Assembly: GCA_023715865.1 (NCBI GenBank)
Contig: JAMBOW010000001.1
Location: forward strand, 1,426,001-1,490,000
Direction of reading: 5' to 3'
Length of the DNA: 64,000 bases
From: Neobacillus mesonae
GTDB taxonomy: Bacteria > Bacillota > Bacilli > Paenibacillales > Paenibacillaceae
Shown: in pieces, positions 44,843 to 53,111 of the stretch
Numbering within the stretch: position 1 is the stretch's first letter
How the letters are laid out: every line of letters starts with the position of its first letter
Position numbers and translations under genes: made by a program
Notes under the pieces: generated by a model
The model's database searches: none
The model's input: only the letters and a program-made list of their open reading frames with translations
Told to the model about the DNA's origin: nothing

Positions 44843-45322
44843 CTAATACAATAAGGTGGATCTACAGCCGCAGATGACATATTCACCGCCGATATGCGCT
44901 CCTTTGTAACACCAGTTTCCTTGAGTGTACGGCTGAACAAAACTGGATACACAGTCTGTGCATTTTGTTCTGAATCCCACAGGATCGCTGGTGTACCACC
45001 AACCGGAGGGATGAGGGCACAGCCCCCTGCATCCCATTAATGCATTGTATGTTGTACACGTCGCATAGGTGGAAGGACATGAACCGTCTGCATCGCACCC
45101 CTTACATACTTGACCATGAGGAGCGGAGCAGAGACCAGCAATAAAGGAAACTTTAGCCATACCATCCTTTGGACGGATGAGAAGCTTTGCCAAAGCCACG
45201 GCTATGCTTTCCGCTGCTTTATTCAGCCAGCTCCCTCGAGTCCATTTTCTCACCTGTCTGCTGATGAAATCCTGGGTCTCCTCATCTGTATTTTTTGATT
45301 TACGCCACATATTCCACCTCAT
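44843..45322 (-). CDS. Twelve-cysteine protein resembling methylamine dehydrogenase light chain
   Basis: The 159-residue protein has an N-terminal leader-like region (about 1-60) with basic residues and an Ala/Leu stretch (SIAVALAKLLIRP), like a weakened twin-arginine leader. It then has exactly 12 cysteines: C65, C73, C76, C82, C89, C98, C102, C121, C124, C138, C151 and C153. MauA, the light chain, also has 12 Cys in six disulfides, and its TTQ cofactor comes from two tryptophans, one in a W-C-F motif. Here W137-C138-Y139 and W108/W109 are comparable, but spacing is shorter and TTQ cannot be claimed. The first ATG abuts the MauD-like stop; an ATG four codons later also fits the ribosome site. 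Confidence 0.65.
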   Translation of the reverse strand: MRWNMWRKSKNTDEETQDFISRQVRKWTRGSWLNKAAESIAVALAKLLIRPKDGMAKVSFIAGLCSAPHGQVCKGCDADGSCPSTYATCTTYNALMGCRGLCPHPSGWWYTSDPVGFRTKCTDCVSSFVQPYTQGNWCYKGAHIGGEYVICGCRSTLLY

Positions 45323-45862
45323 TCATGATGCTTTTGAAGCTTCGATATAGATCTCCAGCTGATCACGGCTGTTCACTAATCCCTTATGCTTGATTACACC
45401 GTTTGTATCGACGGCATAAGCAAATGGGGTCACCTGTACATCCAGTTGATGTGCAAAATCAGAGCTAACGAGGAGGACCTCATCCTCATAATTGATCTTT
45501 TGTACATATTCCGAAGCAAGATCCGCAGTTGAGAATAACAGAAGAACAGGTCTCACCTCATTCAGCTCCGCGATCCGCTTGAAATCCGGCATAATCTCTG
45601 CGCATTCTTTACAGGTCGGTGAACCGAAGAGCATCAACGATGGGGTGCCGACCAGCTCAAGAGTAGACCATTCATGACCCTTCAGGCTGAGTGTAGCGGC
45701 TCTGGGGATTTTTTGTCCTACAGGAATGCCGGACTGATTCACTCCCCTTGCTGTGCCCATAATCATAATTCCCAGCTGCCTGAACAGAACCAGATTCAAT
45801 ATGACGAGCGGAACGACAAGAAACCATAGAACGATGTACGATATCCAAAAGAAAGTAGTCAA
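45323..45862 (-). CDS. mauD: MauD-like membrane-anchored thioredoxin
   Basis: The 179-residue protein has one N-terminal membrane helix (about 6-27) followed by FRQLGIM and GIPVGQKIP, as in MauD. A thioredoxin-like domain follows with the redox motif SPTCKEC (C84, C87) and the cis-proline region VQVTPFAYAVD. In methylamine-utilising bacteria MauD and MauE are needed for export and disulfide formation of the light chain. The start is TTG, overlapping the MauE-like stop as TTGA, with GGGGAGG upstream. The next gene follows at once, so the genes are translationally coupled. Confidence 0.82.
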   Translation of the reverse strand: MTTFFWISYIVLWFLVVPLVILNLVLFRQLGIMIMGTARGVNQSGIPVGQKIPRAATLSLKGHEWSTLELVGTPSLMLFGSPTCKECAEIMPDFKRIAELNEVRPVLLLFSTADLASEYVQKINYEDEVLLVSSDFAHQLDVQVTPFAYAVDTNGVIKHKGLVNSRDQLEIYIEASKAS

Positions 45863-46401
45863 GTACTATTGCCTCCCCGCTTATTAATAGTGGGATGATA
45901 TACCGCACCTGCCGCACGGTAAGCTTTGATCGCATATCGTGCATCAGGAATGCCAACGACAACCAGAAGAGCAAGCAGAAGCAGCATCACAAAGATAAAT
46001 GCTCCCTCAAGCATGAGTACAGGATTGCTCATATACTGAGCAACATAGCTGAAGAGACAGCCGGCCAGAGTAAATAACAAGTTTAGGAGTACAAGAGAGT
46101 AGCTTAATCTGGAGCCCACTTGCGGACCCAAGCATCCACATTCAACCTTTCCTTTTGTATGGATCAAGACGAGTACGCCCACACATTGAGCTAAATAAAC
46201 AAGAGAAAGAATTAGAAAGCTAATTGCTGAATGATAAATAAAGACGACAAGAGCACACAAAATCTGTGCGGTAATGAGTATCCGGTATAGATACGGATGG
46301 GCCGGAAAATTAGTTGGATCACCCAATACCTTCCCCCACAGAGAGCTGGCTATGGACATCATCACTGGAAAAGTAAAGAGAATTGCAAGAAGGTAATACA
46401 T
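45859..46401 (-). CDS. mauE: MauE-like redox membrane protein
   Basis: The 180-residue protein has about four membrane helices and a CGCLG motif (C88, C90) facing one membrane side, as in the MauE/DoxX-related family. It probably passes redox equivalents to the thioredoxin-like MauD partner. AAAGGAG precedes the ATG. It sits between the CcdA/MauF-like gene (57 bp upstream) and mauD (4-bp overlap). Confidence 0.78.
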   Translation of the reverse strand: MYYLLAILFTFPVMMSIASSLWGKVLGDPTNFPAHPYLYRILITAQILCALVVFIYHSAISFLILSLVYLAQCVGVLVLIHTKGKVECGCLGPQVGSRLSYSLVLLNLLFTLAGCLFSYVAQYMSNPVLMLEGAFIFVMLLLLALLVVVGIPDARYAIKAYRAAGAVYHPTINKRGGNST

Positions 46402-46458
46402 ATTGCATTTGCTCCTTTGACAAGTAATCAGCTAGTGCTGAACCGTTATGTACCAGCA

Positions 46459-47103
46459 TTATAATGTCAGCAGCATAACAATCGAACCTAAAATAAGTGC
46501 ATAGGACGCAGCCAATCTGACGGCTGTAAGAGATGTATATTGACCGGTTCTTTTTTCCAGCAAGTGATAAACCACGGATCTGATGAGCGGCAGACTGAAT
46601 ACGGTTCCTCTTACCAAGCCAAAGCAAAATCCGGCAGCAATACTTACCCACCAAGGCGATGTGAACAGGGACACTAGTACATAAGCATGGAACAGCACTC
46701 CTGCTTGCAGCGTAATAAAACCAAGTCCCAGGATATTCCCCCATAACGCCGCTGATCGATAGCCTGCAGATTTAATCCAAGTTGAAGGTACTATAAAATT
46801 GCCAGAAGGGAGAATACCCGACTTATTGAACAACTCAAGGAGCATAAAAAGAACAAAAATTGCAATAATGACGGGCTGGTAGTATGCGTTAAAACCTGTT
46901 AGCGAAATGATAGAATTCAATCCGCCGATCAAGCATCCAGTAACTGTGCCTCCTAACGTGCAGAAGAAAATATAAACAAGCGCATATTTCGTTTTGCTCC
47001 CTTTCGTACTGTCCAAACTCCCTAATACATTTAATCCGCAGGTAGTATCTACGCTCGCGATCGCAGCAGCTACAGCAAAGAAGAACAGCATTAGTGTTAA
47101 CAT
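46459..47103 (-). CDS. CcdA/DsbD or MauF-like membrane protein
   Basis: The 214-residue protein has about six membrane helices. Cysteines lie within or near helices (C22 in DTTCGLN, C48, C57 and C160 in AAGFCFGLVRG), a pattern reminiscent of CcdA/DsbD electron carriers, to which MauF is related. The family match is uncertain. A strong GGAGGAGGTG site lies eight bases before the ATG. It is the first gene of the operon, the place occupied by mauF in mau clusters. Confidence 0.6.
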   Translation of the reverse strand: MLTLMLFFFAVAAAIASVDTTCGLNVLGSLDSTKGSKTKYALVYIFFCTLGGTVTGCLIGGLNSIISLTGFNAYYQPVIIAIFVLFMLLELFNKSGILPSGNFIVPSTWIKSAGYRSAALWGNILGLGFITLQAGVLFHAYVLVSLFTSPWWVSIAAGFCFGLVRGTVFSLPLIRSVVYHLLEKRTGQYTSLTAVRLAASYALILGSIVMLLTL

Positions 47104-47198
47104 ACGGAGCGCACCTCCTCCTTAAATTCTTCTGTCCTCCATTTAATTCATCATATGAATCATTCACGCTATTTATTTCTTTATCTCTATGCGACACA

Positions 47199-47226
47199 AC
47201 TCACGATATTTAATAAACATAAAGTA
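47199..47226 (+). promoter_or_regulatory. Sigma-K-like promoter
   Basis: AC (47199-47200), 17 bases and CATAAAGTA (47218-47226) fit the AC-N16/17-CATANNNTA pattern. It lies about 90 bp before the small gene at 47319. The region is AT-rich, so chance is possible. Confidence 0.35.
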
Positions 47227-47318
47227 TAAAAGGGGAAATATGAGGCGCAAGGTTTACACTTTTTAGAACCCTTTATCGGCTCCATAATAAAGACATAGCA
47301 AACGAGGAGGTCTTTATT

Positions 47319-47516
47319 ATGGACGATTACACTGTGCAAAAGCTTACCGAGTATCAGCACAAAATATGGGAAGAACAAGATCGTAGAGGGATTTTTAGAG
47401 TGTATTCAAAAGTCAAAACGAGAAAGACAAACCATGCTGTGAATCACGTTCGATTCTTTGATCGGTTGTACGGCTTCTTTCGGAAACGCCGTTCACGAAA
47501 AGCTAAATCTTTATAA
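47319..47516 (+). CDS. Small basic protein of unknown function
   Basis: The 65-residue protein is highly charged, with a helical start (YTVQKLTEYQHKIWEEQDRRG) and a basic tail (FRKRRSRKAK). No family was recognised. It is considered real because GAGGAGG lies eight bases before the ATG and a terminator follows immediately. It is divergent from the mau-like operon. A nucleic-acid or membrane-surface role is possible from charge alone. Confidence 0.65.
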   Translation: MDDYTVQKLTEYQHKIWEEQDRRGIFRVYSKVKTRKTNHAVNHVRFFDRLYGFFRKRRSRKAKSL

Positions 47517-47521
47517 TGTCC

Positions 47522-47550
47522 GGAAAGCCGCTTTATGCGGCTTTTTTTAA
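47522..47550 (+). terminator. Terminator of the small basic protein gene
   Basis: AAGCCGC (47525-47531), a TTTAT loop and GCGGCTT followed by a T run. It starts eight bases after the stop codon. Confidence 0.88.
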
Positions 47551-47577
47551 TTCATTAATCGATTATGAAAGATCGCT

Positions 47578-47624
47578 AACAAAAAAAGAGCAGATCTGCT
47601 TGCTATAGCAGACTGCTCTTTCCT
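47578..47624. terminator. Terminator of the SgrR-like gene
   Basis: AAAGAGCAGATCTGCT pairs with AGCAGACTGCTCTTT around a short loop. Leftward it is followed by a T run. It lies just beyond the SgrR-like stop. Confidence 0.85.
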
Positions 47625-47627
47625 ATT

Positions 47628-49436
47628 TTAACTTCTCCATATTTCTTTAAAGTCGATCCACCCAAGTGAGTTTATAGCCACACCCTTAAAAGAAGCATCA
47701 GATTGAACCTTAAAGCTCGAATGGACCAAAAAAAGAATATGGGCATCTTCCCTCAATTTACGCTCAATCTCCTCCAGAATGGACATCCGCTCTTTCGGAT
47801 CTGTGCACGCCAAAGCATGGTCTATTTGATTCTGTACCCACCCTGTTATACCCGGGTCCAACAGCTCTTTAATATAGCATTCCTGCTGTTCATAGTTTTC
47901 GATTAAGCATACTTCTTCTCCCGGAAGTACGACAGAGTGAACAATGCAATCCAGCTCCTCCACCAGACCATCCGCTAAGATACTCGTCATGGTCTTTACA
48001 ATGACGTTGGCTGAAATGTTCAGTTCGGCAAGTCTTGCCTTGATCCACTCCGCATCATGCACGTGATGACCATAGGTGCCAATGATAATGGTTGAACCAT
48101 CGTAACCCGCTTCTTTCAATAACGACTTAGCCTGTTCTGTATCAAGATGATGCGCTCGAATAGGAGAGTCATTCTCCGCAAGGAACTTGTGCGCCGGATG
48201 GGATCGATGCTCGCCCAAATCCTGAATCAATCTTTCTCTATCCAAATACAGATTAACAGCATGTCGGAAATTAGCAGACTGATGACTTCCTTTTTTTCGC
48301 ATATTCCAGGTGAGAAGCCCTGTACAGTAATGATCAGAACCAATGCTCTCTAAATCTTTATCGGTTGAATGATTTGGCACCGAATCATGTGATTCAGAAT
48401 TCTGCTCGTCATTTTCAATGACGCTGTCCAAACAGCTCCATTTCTTGGATGAACCTGCCTCCGCCGGTAAAGTAGCAATAATGACGCTGTCAAGATAAGG
48501 TCTACCTTGATAATAATTAGGGTGCGCATGCATCGTGAAACAGCTTTCCGTCCATTCCGTAAACTGAAAAGGTCCTGTTCCGATCGGATGCTTCCAGTAC
48601 TCTTCCTCAGACAAGCCTCCATAATCCTTGGGCAGAATGGACATCGATGCAGCCGTGATGAATCGAAGAAAGATCCAGTTTGGGCGATGTAAGACAAAAC
48701 GTACCGAATGAGAGGACAGAACCTCAACCTGCTTGAGCGACCTAAGAATCCAGCTGTTTCTTCTTCCAACAGCAAGCCGCTCCATCGTAAATCGTATATC
48801 TTCAGCAGTAAGAGTGCTTCCATTGTGAAACTGGACTCCTTTTCTAAGGTGAAATGTCCATTCTGTTGCATCTTCATTGGATTCCCAGTGATGGGCAAGA
48901 GCCGGAATAAATCTCTTGGTTTTGATATCATAGATCACCAATCTATCAAATAATTGCTGTATCATATGGGCAGCCAAGCTGCAAAAACAATCTGCAGGAT
49001 CCAGTGTATTGATTGGACGATAGATCGGTACTCTTAGAACATCTGTGACTTCATTCCCGTTCCTGTGTTCCTTTTCGAGACCAAAAAATCCATCTAGCCA
49101 GAGCGAAAAATGATCAAGCGATTTTTGTCCGCCATAGGTATGAAGCAGCTCATAGGCTTGCTTGAACTGACTCTTATGAGCAAGCTCCCTGGCCATTTCA
49201 AACAGCACTACCTCCCTGTCAGCCAGAAAAATAAGCTTGGACCTGTTTCCTCTGCCTCTGCCTGGAACAAAGTCAATCCATCCGTGCTCTGTCATTTTTC
49301 GTATAACCAATTTGGCATTTCTCGCGGTACAAAACAATACCTCTGCTATTTTTTCGATGGTAACCTCAATGGGAGTATTACTTAAATCAGAAGTGCTTAG
49401 CTTTCGATTCAGCATCAAATATTGCTCGTGCAGCAT
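47628..49436 (-). CDS. SgrR-like regulator with solute-binding domain
   Basis: The 602-residue protein combines an N-terminal winged-helix region of the SgrR type (about 1-115, with EVTIEKIAEVLFCTARNAKLVIRKM) with a family-5 solute-binding domain (about 130-420: LDPADCFCSLAAHMIQQLFDRLV, FHLRKGVQFHNGSTLTAEDIRF, PIGTGPF). Such proteins are cytoplasmic regulators that sense a small ligand through the binding domain. The target is not evident; the nearest leftward neighbours in the same direction are the mau-like genes, beyond a small gene. AAGGGGCG precedes the ATG. Confidence 0.85.
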   Translation of the reverse strand: MLHEQYLMLNRKLSTSDLSNTPIEVTIEKIAEVLFCTARNAKLVIRKMTEHGWIDFVPGRGRGNRSKLIFLADREVVLFEMARELAHKSQFKQAYELLHTYGGQKSLDHFSLWLDGFFGLEKEHRNGNEVTDVLRVPIYRPINTLDPADCFCSLAAHMIQQLFDRLVIYDIKTKRFIPALAHHWESNEDATEWTFHLRKGVQFHNGSTLTAEDIRFTMERLAVGRRNSWILRSLKQVEVLSSHSVRFVLHRPNWIFLRFITAASMSILPKDYGGLSEEEYWKHPIGTGPFQFTEWTESCFTMHAHPNYYQGRPYLDSVIIATLPAEAGSSKKWSCLDSVIENDEQNSESHDSVPNHSTDKDLESIGSDHYCTGLLTWNMRKKGSHQSANFRHAVNLYLDRERLIQDLGEHRSHPAHKFLAENDSPIRAHHLDTEQAKSLLKEAGYDGSTIIIGTYGHHVHDAEWIKARLAELNISANVIVKTMTSILADGLVEELDCIVHSVVLPGEEVCLIENYEQQECYIKELLDPGITGWVQNQIDHALACTDPKERMSILEEIERKLREDAHILFLVHSSFKVQSDASFKGVAINSLGWIDFKEIWRS

Positions 49437-49558
49437 GAACGTTCGCCCCTTATTAGAGAGATACTTATCATTATATTGTACTCCCTTGCCATGAGCTTAG
49501 GAAATATTTTTTGGCGACATACTGCGAAGAAAAAAACATGGGCTCTCTATTTAGGAAG

Positions 49559-50536
49559 TTATATTTTATAAAATATGGATTCGCCTTTGAGAAAAGGTGT
49601 ACAATATTGCATGCATAATTTTGGCATCCTTTCACGCATCCATGCGTGCACTTCTTTATTGTCTATTTGGAAGACATAGTACCCAATGATCGCTGTCAGC
49701 ATAAATCCCTCCAGCCTTTGAAAGACAGCTTCTGAAGTAACCCGATCTTTATAATAACTCTTTAGAAATATATCTCTTCTTTCTGCCGGAATCATCACCG
49801 CTCCCATAGCCACATCCAGCGAGGTATAACCCGTCCCGAAAAAACCATAATCTATGAATCTAACTCCTCCGTCGGTTGTGATGATTGTATTCCCCAAGCC
49901 TAAATCACCATGAATCAGCTCAGGGCCCTCGTCACAGGTATTTTCATCTAAACGTGAATTAACTAGCCGCAATGTTTGTTCAATTACGCCAGCATCAGAA
50001 GCAGTAAATAAACCTTTACCTACTCCAGTTTGAATCACCTGAATCATCCGCTCATTATATACTTTACCTTGACTCGGTCTGTTCTTAATACAGTTTACTT
50101 CCTTGTATTTCATAAAGAATGTGTGCAGCTCTGCTAATTGAGAGCCTAGGTTTATAATCGTATCCATATCATTAAAATCATCTTTATTCATATCTCTTCC
50201 ATCTAACCAGGTAAGTATAGAGCAATTCACTTCCTGTCCATTATGTTCAATGACTGTGAGCAGCTCATTTTCCGCATTTCGGACAGGAGTCTGAACTTCA
50301 AAGCTGCTCCATCTCCCATACGACTCCAGCATATGCAATTCTTCCAATAAGCCTTCGTATGTATGCTGTAATCCTTTCATGTCTTCAACTAATGGCTCAT
50401 GAATACGAAGCAAAAAGGATTTCCCGTTATTATCATTGATGCGATAGGTTCTATTCTCGTTATGCCTGAGGAAAATAATTTCCGGTTGCTGGATATTGTA
50501 CCTGTCAAGTAGCTTTAATAGCATTTGATCGGTCAT
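49559..50536 (-). CDS. APH-type phosphotransferase
   Basis: The 325-residue protein has the aminoglycoside/choline-kinase fold, with the catalytic motif LIHGDLGLGNTII and the metal motif RFIDYGFFGTGY. It differs clearly from the kinase-like protein at 40666. The natural substrate is probably a small hydroxylated metabolite. AAGGAG precedes the ATG. It is monocistronic. Confidence 0.82.
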   Translation of the reverse strand: MTDQMLLKLLDRYNIQQPEIIFLRHNENRTYRINDNNGKSFLLRIHEPLVEDMKGLQHTYEGLLEELHMLESYGRWSSFEVQTPVRNAENELLTVIEHNGQEVNCSILTWLDGRDMNKDDFNDMDTIINLGSQLAELHTFFMKYKEVNCIKNRPSQGKVYNERMIQVIQTGVGKGLFTASDAGVIEQTLRLVNSRLDENTCDEGPELIHGDLGLGNTIITTDGGVRFIDYGFFGTGYTSLDVAMGAVMIPAERRDIFLKSYYKDRVTSEAVFQRLEGFMLTAIIGYYVFQIDNKEVHAWMRERMPKLCMQYCTPFLKGESIFYKI

Positions 50537-50658
50537 ATGGAATCTCCTTAAAATAATGAATCAAACCTCATCTTTAATATATGAGAGCTTAGCTTATGCT
50601 TTGAGTGCAGCTTGACTTCATTTTTGATCAGGACATTAAGTCTTCTTAAAATTGGTGA

Positions 50659-52926
50659 TTACGAAGAATAATTCAATATAATCGCTTCTTTTGTATTGTC
50701 ATCATAGCCTATCCACAGCTCATCGCCGGCTGCTACGCCATATATCGGCTCAATGGACTGACGTATCTCGTAGGTCTCCCCTCCGCGCTCTACGGTGATT
50801 AACGCACGCGGACGATCTCCGACAGCATAGCCTTCATAGGTGACAGTTACTACTGTGGCTGCCCCTTTTTTAGCATTGGATAATTTAAGTTCATGCTCGT
50901 AATCTCGTCTGTTCATCTGCACCGATATTCGCATACCCTTGTGGACATGCACATCATTTGGGACGAACACGCTGTTACCTTTTCGGAGACTCTCCTGACC
51001 ATTGACCAGGTTCAGCTCCATCAAGTAAAGACTTACGTCTCCTAGATTGTGAACCTCAATCTTCTGAATACCTGTAACTTCCGCTTCAAGAGACAATAGT
51101 GATTCCATTCTGTCTCCAGCATTCGAAATGCCATAGCTTTGAATTTTCGCCTGTCCCCCTGCAATAAACAAGCGTGCTTTGACTCCGGGTTCATAATTAA
51201 ATCCAGTCGGCTGTACCACAGGGATAATGTAATCTTCATCTTCTGTATTAAAATGAAGCTTAAGTACCTCGCCGCGTTGTACATACCCTACGTATTCAAT
51301 CCGATGGAGTATCCCTTCTTTGGTGACAGGCTTCTCCACATGCTGCACATCTTGCTCCGTTATCAGTGCAGCACTGTTCTTCTTCGGGTTATAGCTGATG
51401 ACAACCTGATCTCCAACACGAAGGGGTTGCAGGAAAGACACCACCTTTTTCACCTCCGTTTGCCGCTGCTCACCATCATATGTAAACCGGATGACATATT
51501 TAACTTGAGGCTGATTATTGACGTAAAGTCCCGTTTCCTGCATTTGAACGACCGTACCCTGCAGCAAGCTGCCTCTGCTAATATTTCGTGCACGTCTCTT
51601 CATAAGGATCGGCAGAATAATCGTAGGTACAAGCAGGATCACGAGCATGATAAACAACCAGATAGCCAGATTGATAATCAGCGGTCCGCCTTCTTTGACA
51701 TAGCTCCAAAAGCCGGATATTGAATTATTGGCTTTGCTCGCTTCCACAATCCAAGGCTCCACCTCCTCGAAACGAAGCAGCTGACTTTCCTCGTTCTTCG
51801 TATTCAACCAGCCGGATGTAAGGCTCGAATTGCTGAAATAAAGTGGAGTATCTACCCCTTCTTTCAAAAACAATGCTTCCGAATCTGCAATATCTTCGTA
51901 CGACAATTGGCTAATCAGTGCTGAAGCATCAATAAACGACTCATCGGTTTCGTTATAGATATATCCGATACGCTCACCTTGTACTTCATCCTCCGTCGTA
52001 GAACCTGCAATCAGCAGCTCTTGATCATTAAGCGGAAACACCTTGGCTTGATACACCGGTTTCGGTGTAGGAACAGCCTTCCCCCATTCTTTTGCCTCTT
52101 CATTATAGAAGCGGGCCTGCTCAGGATAAGCTCCATCCACTCGTATTAACTTGGTACTATCCATTCCAAAGTGACGTGCAAACTTCAGACTGGCTTGATC
52201 GGCTGCTTCAAAGCTGCTTCCTTCTGCTGGTTTGATCATGACCTCCGGAAGCTCTCCTGTATCGAATATGCCGCTTACATATGCGGTCCGATCATCGACA
52301 AGCGGCAGCTCCAAGAGAGGAACCGCATGGTCATCGTCATTAAAGCCTCCAATCGTCTCACCGATGGACTCTGGTCTGGCAGGAAGGAAATCTGGACTGC
52401 TGAATATAACCTGCTCCAGCTCGCCTCCCCGGACCTGTGCCATATACGGAGTAGATCCCTGTGTCTCACCAGATACAATAATGCGTCCCCTCCACGAGTT
52501 CACTCCTGATGTTAGGTAAGAAGGAGTCTGAAGTGTCCCTTTTGCTAATTCTTCTATATCTCCGGAGTCCAGTACATGATGAAGCTGAAGTCCCAAGCTG
52601 TCATCATATGTAGGAATGATAATACCGCCATCCTGGTAGCTCACAGACGAAATGATTCCATGAATATTAGCTCGTATTGTTGCCTCATCAAGGAGACTTT
52701 GCGTATTTGTATCGTAAATTTGAAGCTGCACCCATGTGCCATTACGGTCATCAGACAAAGTTATCAGTTTACTGCCATCATCCAAATGATACATCCCTAT
52801 TAATGAAGTCGAATTTTCCTTGATTCTATCCAGCTCGCTTACGTAATCTTTCCAAACCATAATGCTCAGAATGATAACAGGTATAAAAAAAACGAGCATT
52901 GGCAAGGGAATTTTAAATTTTCTCAT
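50659..52926 (-). CDS. Large two-helix membrane protein with DUF3592-like cytoplasmic modules
   Basis: The 755-residue protein has a membrane helix near residues 6-24, a large external region of propeller-like repeats (about 40-400), a second helix (about 413-437), then a cytoplasmic part. The latter contains a DUF3592-like segment (TGLYVNNQPQVKYVIRFTYDG to VISYNPKKNSAALI) and further small beta modules. The biological role is unknown. GGGAGAGGAG precedes the ATG. It lies between the phosphotransferase and the two-component genes on the same strand, with gaps that suggest separate transcription. Confidence 0.7.
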   Translation of the reverse strand: MRKFKIPLPMLVFFIPVIILSIMVWKDYVSELDRIKENSTSLIGMYHLDDGSKLITLSDDRNGTWVQLQIYDTNTQSLLDEATIRANIHGIISSVSYQDGGIIIPTYDDSLGLQLHHVLDSGDIEELAKGTLQTPSYLTSGVNSWRGRIIVSGETQGSTPYMAQVRGGELEQVIFSSPDFLPARPESIGETIGGFNDDDHAVPLLELPLVDDRTAYVSGIFDTGELPEVMIKPAEGSSFEAADQASLKFARHFGMDSTKLIRVDGAYPEQARFYNEEAKEWGKAVPTPKPVYQAKVFPLNDQELLIAGSTTEDEVQGERIGYIYNETDESFIDASALISQLSYEDIADSEALFLKEGVDTPLYFSNSSLTSGWLNTKNEESQLLRFEEVEPWIVEASKANNSISGFWSYVKEGGPLIINLAIWLFIMLVILLVPTIILPILMKRRARNISRGSLLQGTVVQMQETGLYVNNQPQVKYVIRFTYDGEQRQTEVKKVVSFLQPLRVGDQVVISYNPKKNSAALITEQDVQHVEKPVTKEGILHRIEYVGYVQRGEVLKLHFNTEDEDYIIPVVQPTGFNYEPGVKARLFIAGGQAKIQSYGISNAGDRMESLLSLEAEVTGIQKIEVHNLGDVSLYLMELNLVNGQESLRKGNSVFVPNDVHVHKGMRISVQMNRRDYEHELKLSNAKKGAATVVTVTYEGYAVGDRPRALITVERGGETYEIRQSIEPIYGVAAGDELWIGYDDNTKEAIILNYSS

Positions 52927-53111
52927 CTGTCTCCTCTCCCATTTCCTTCTTCTAAATTTATGTATAAAAGAGCTTAACTAGTGAGTCATTGCTGCTCATA
53001 TAAGCACCTTCATTTCTTTTGGATTTTGATCCTTAATTTAGTAGAATATGATTTCAATCGTTATATTTTATCTCATACTGAACAATCTAGCAATTTAGCA
53101 CCTGCATATGG

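Noticed and set aside
51139..51723. Rightward frame of 194 residues
   Set aside because: Antisense to the large DUF3592-like membrane protein gene.
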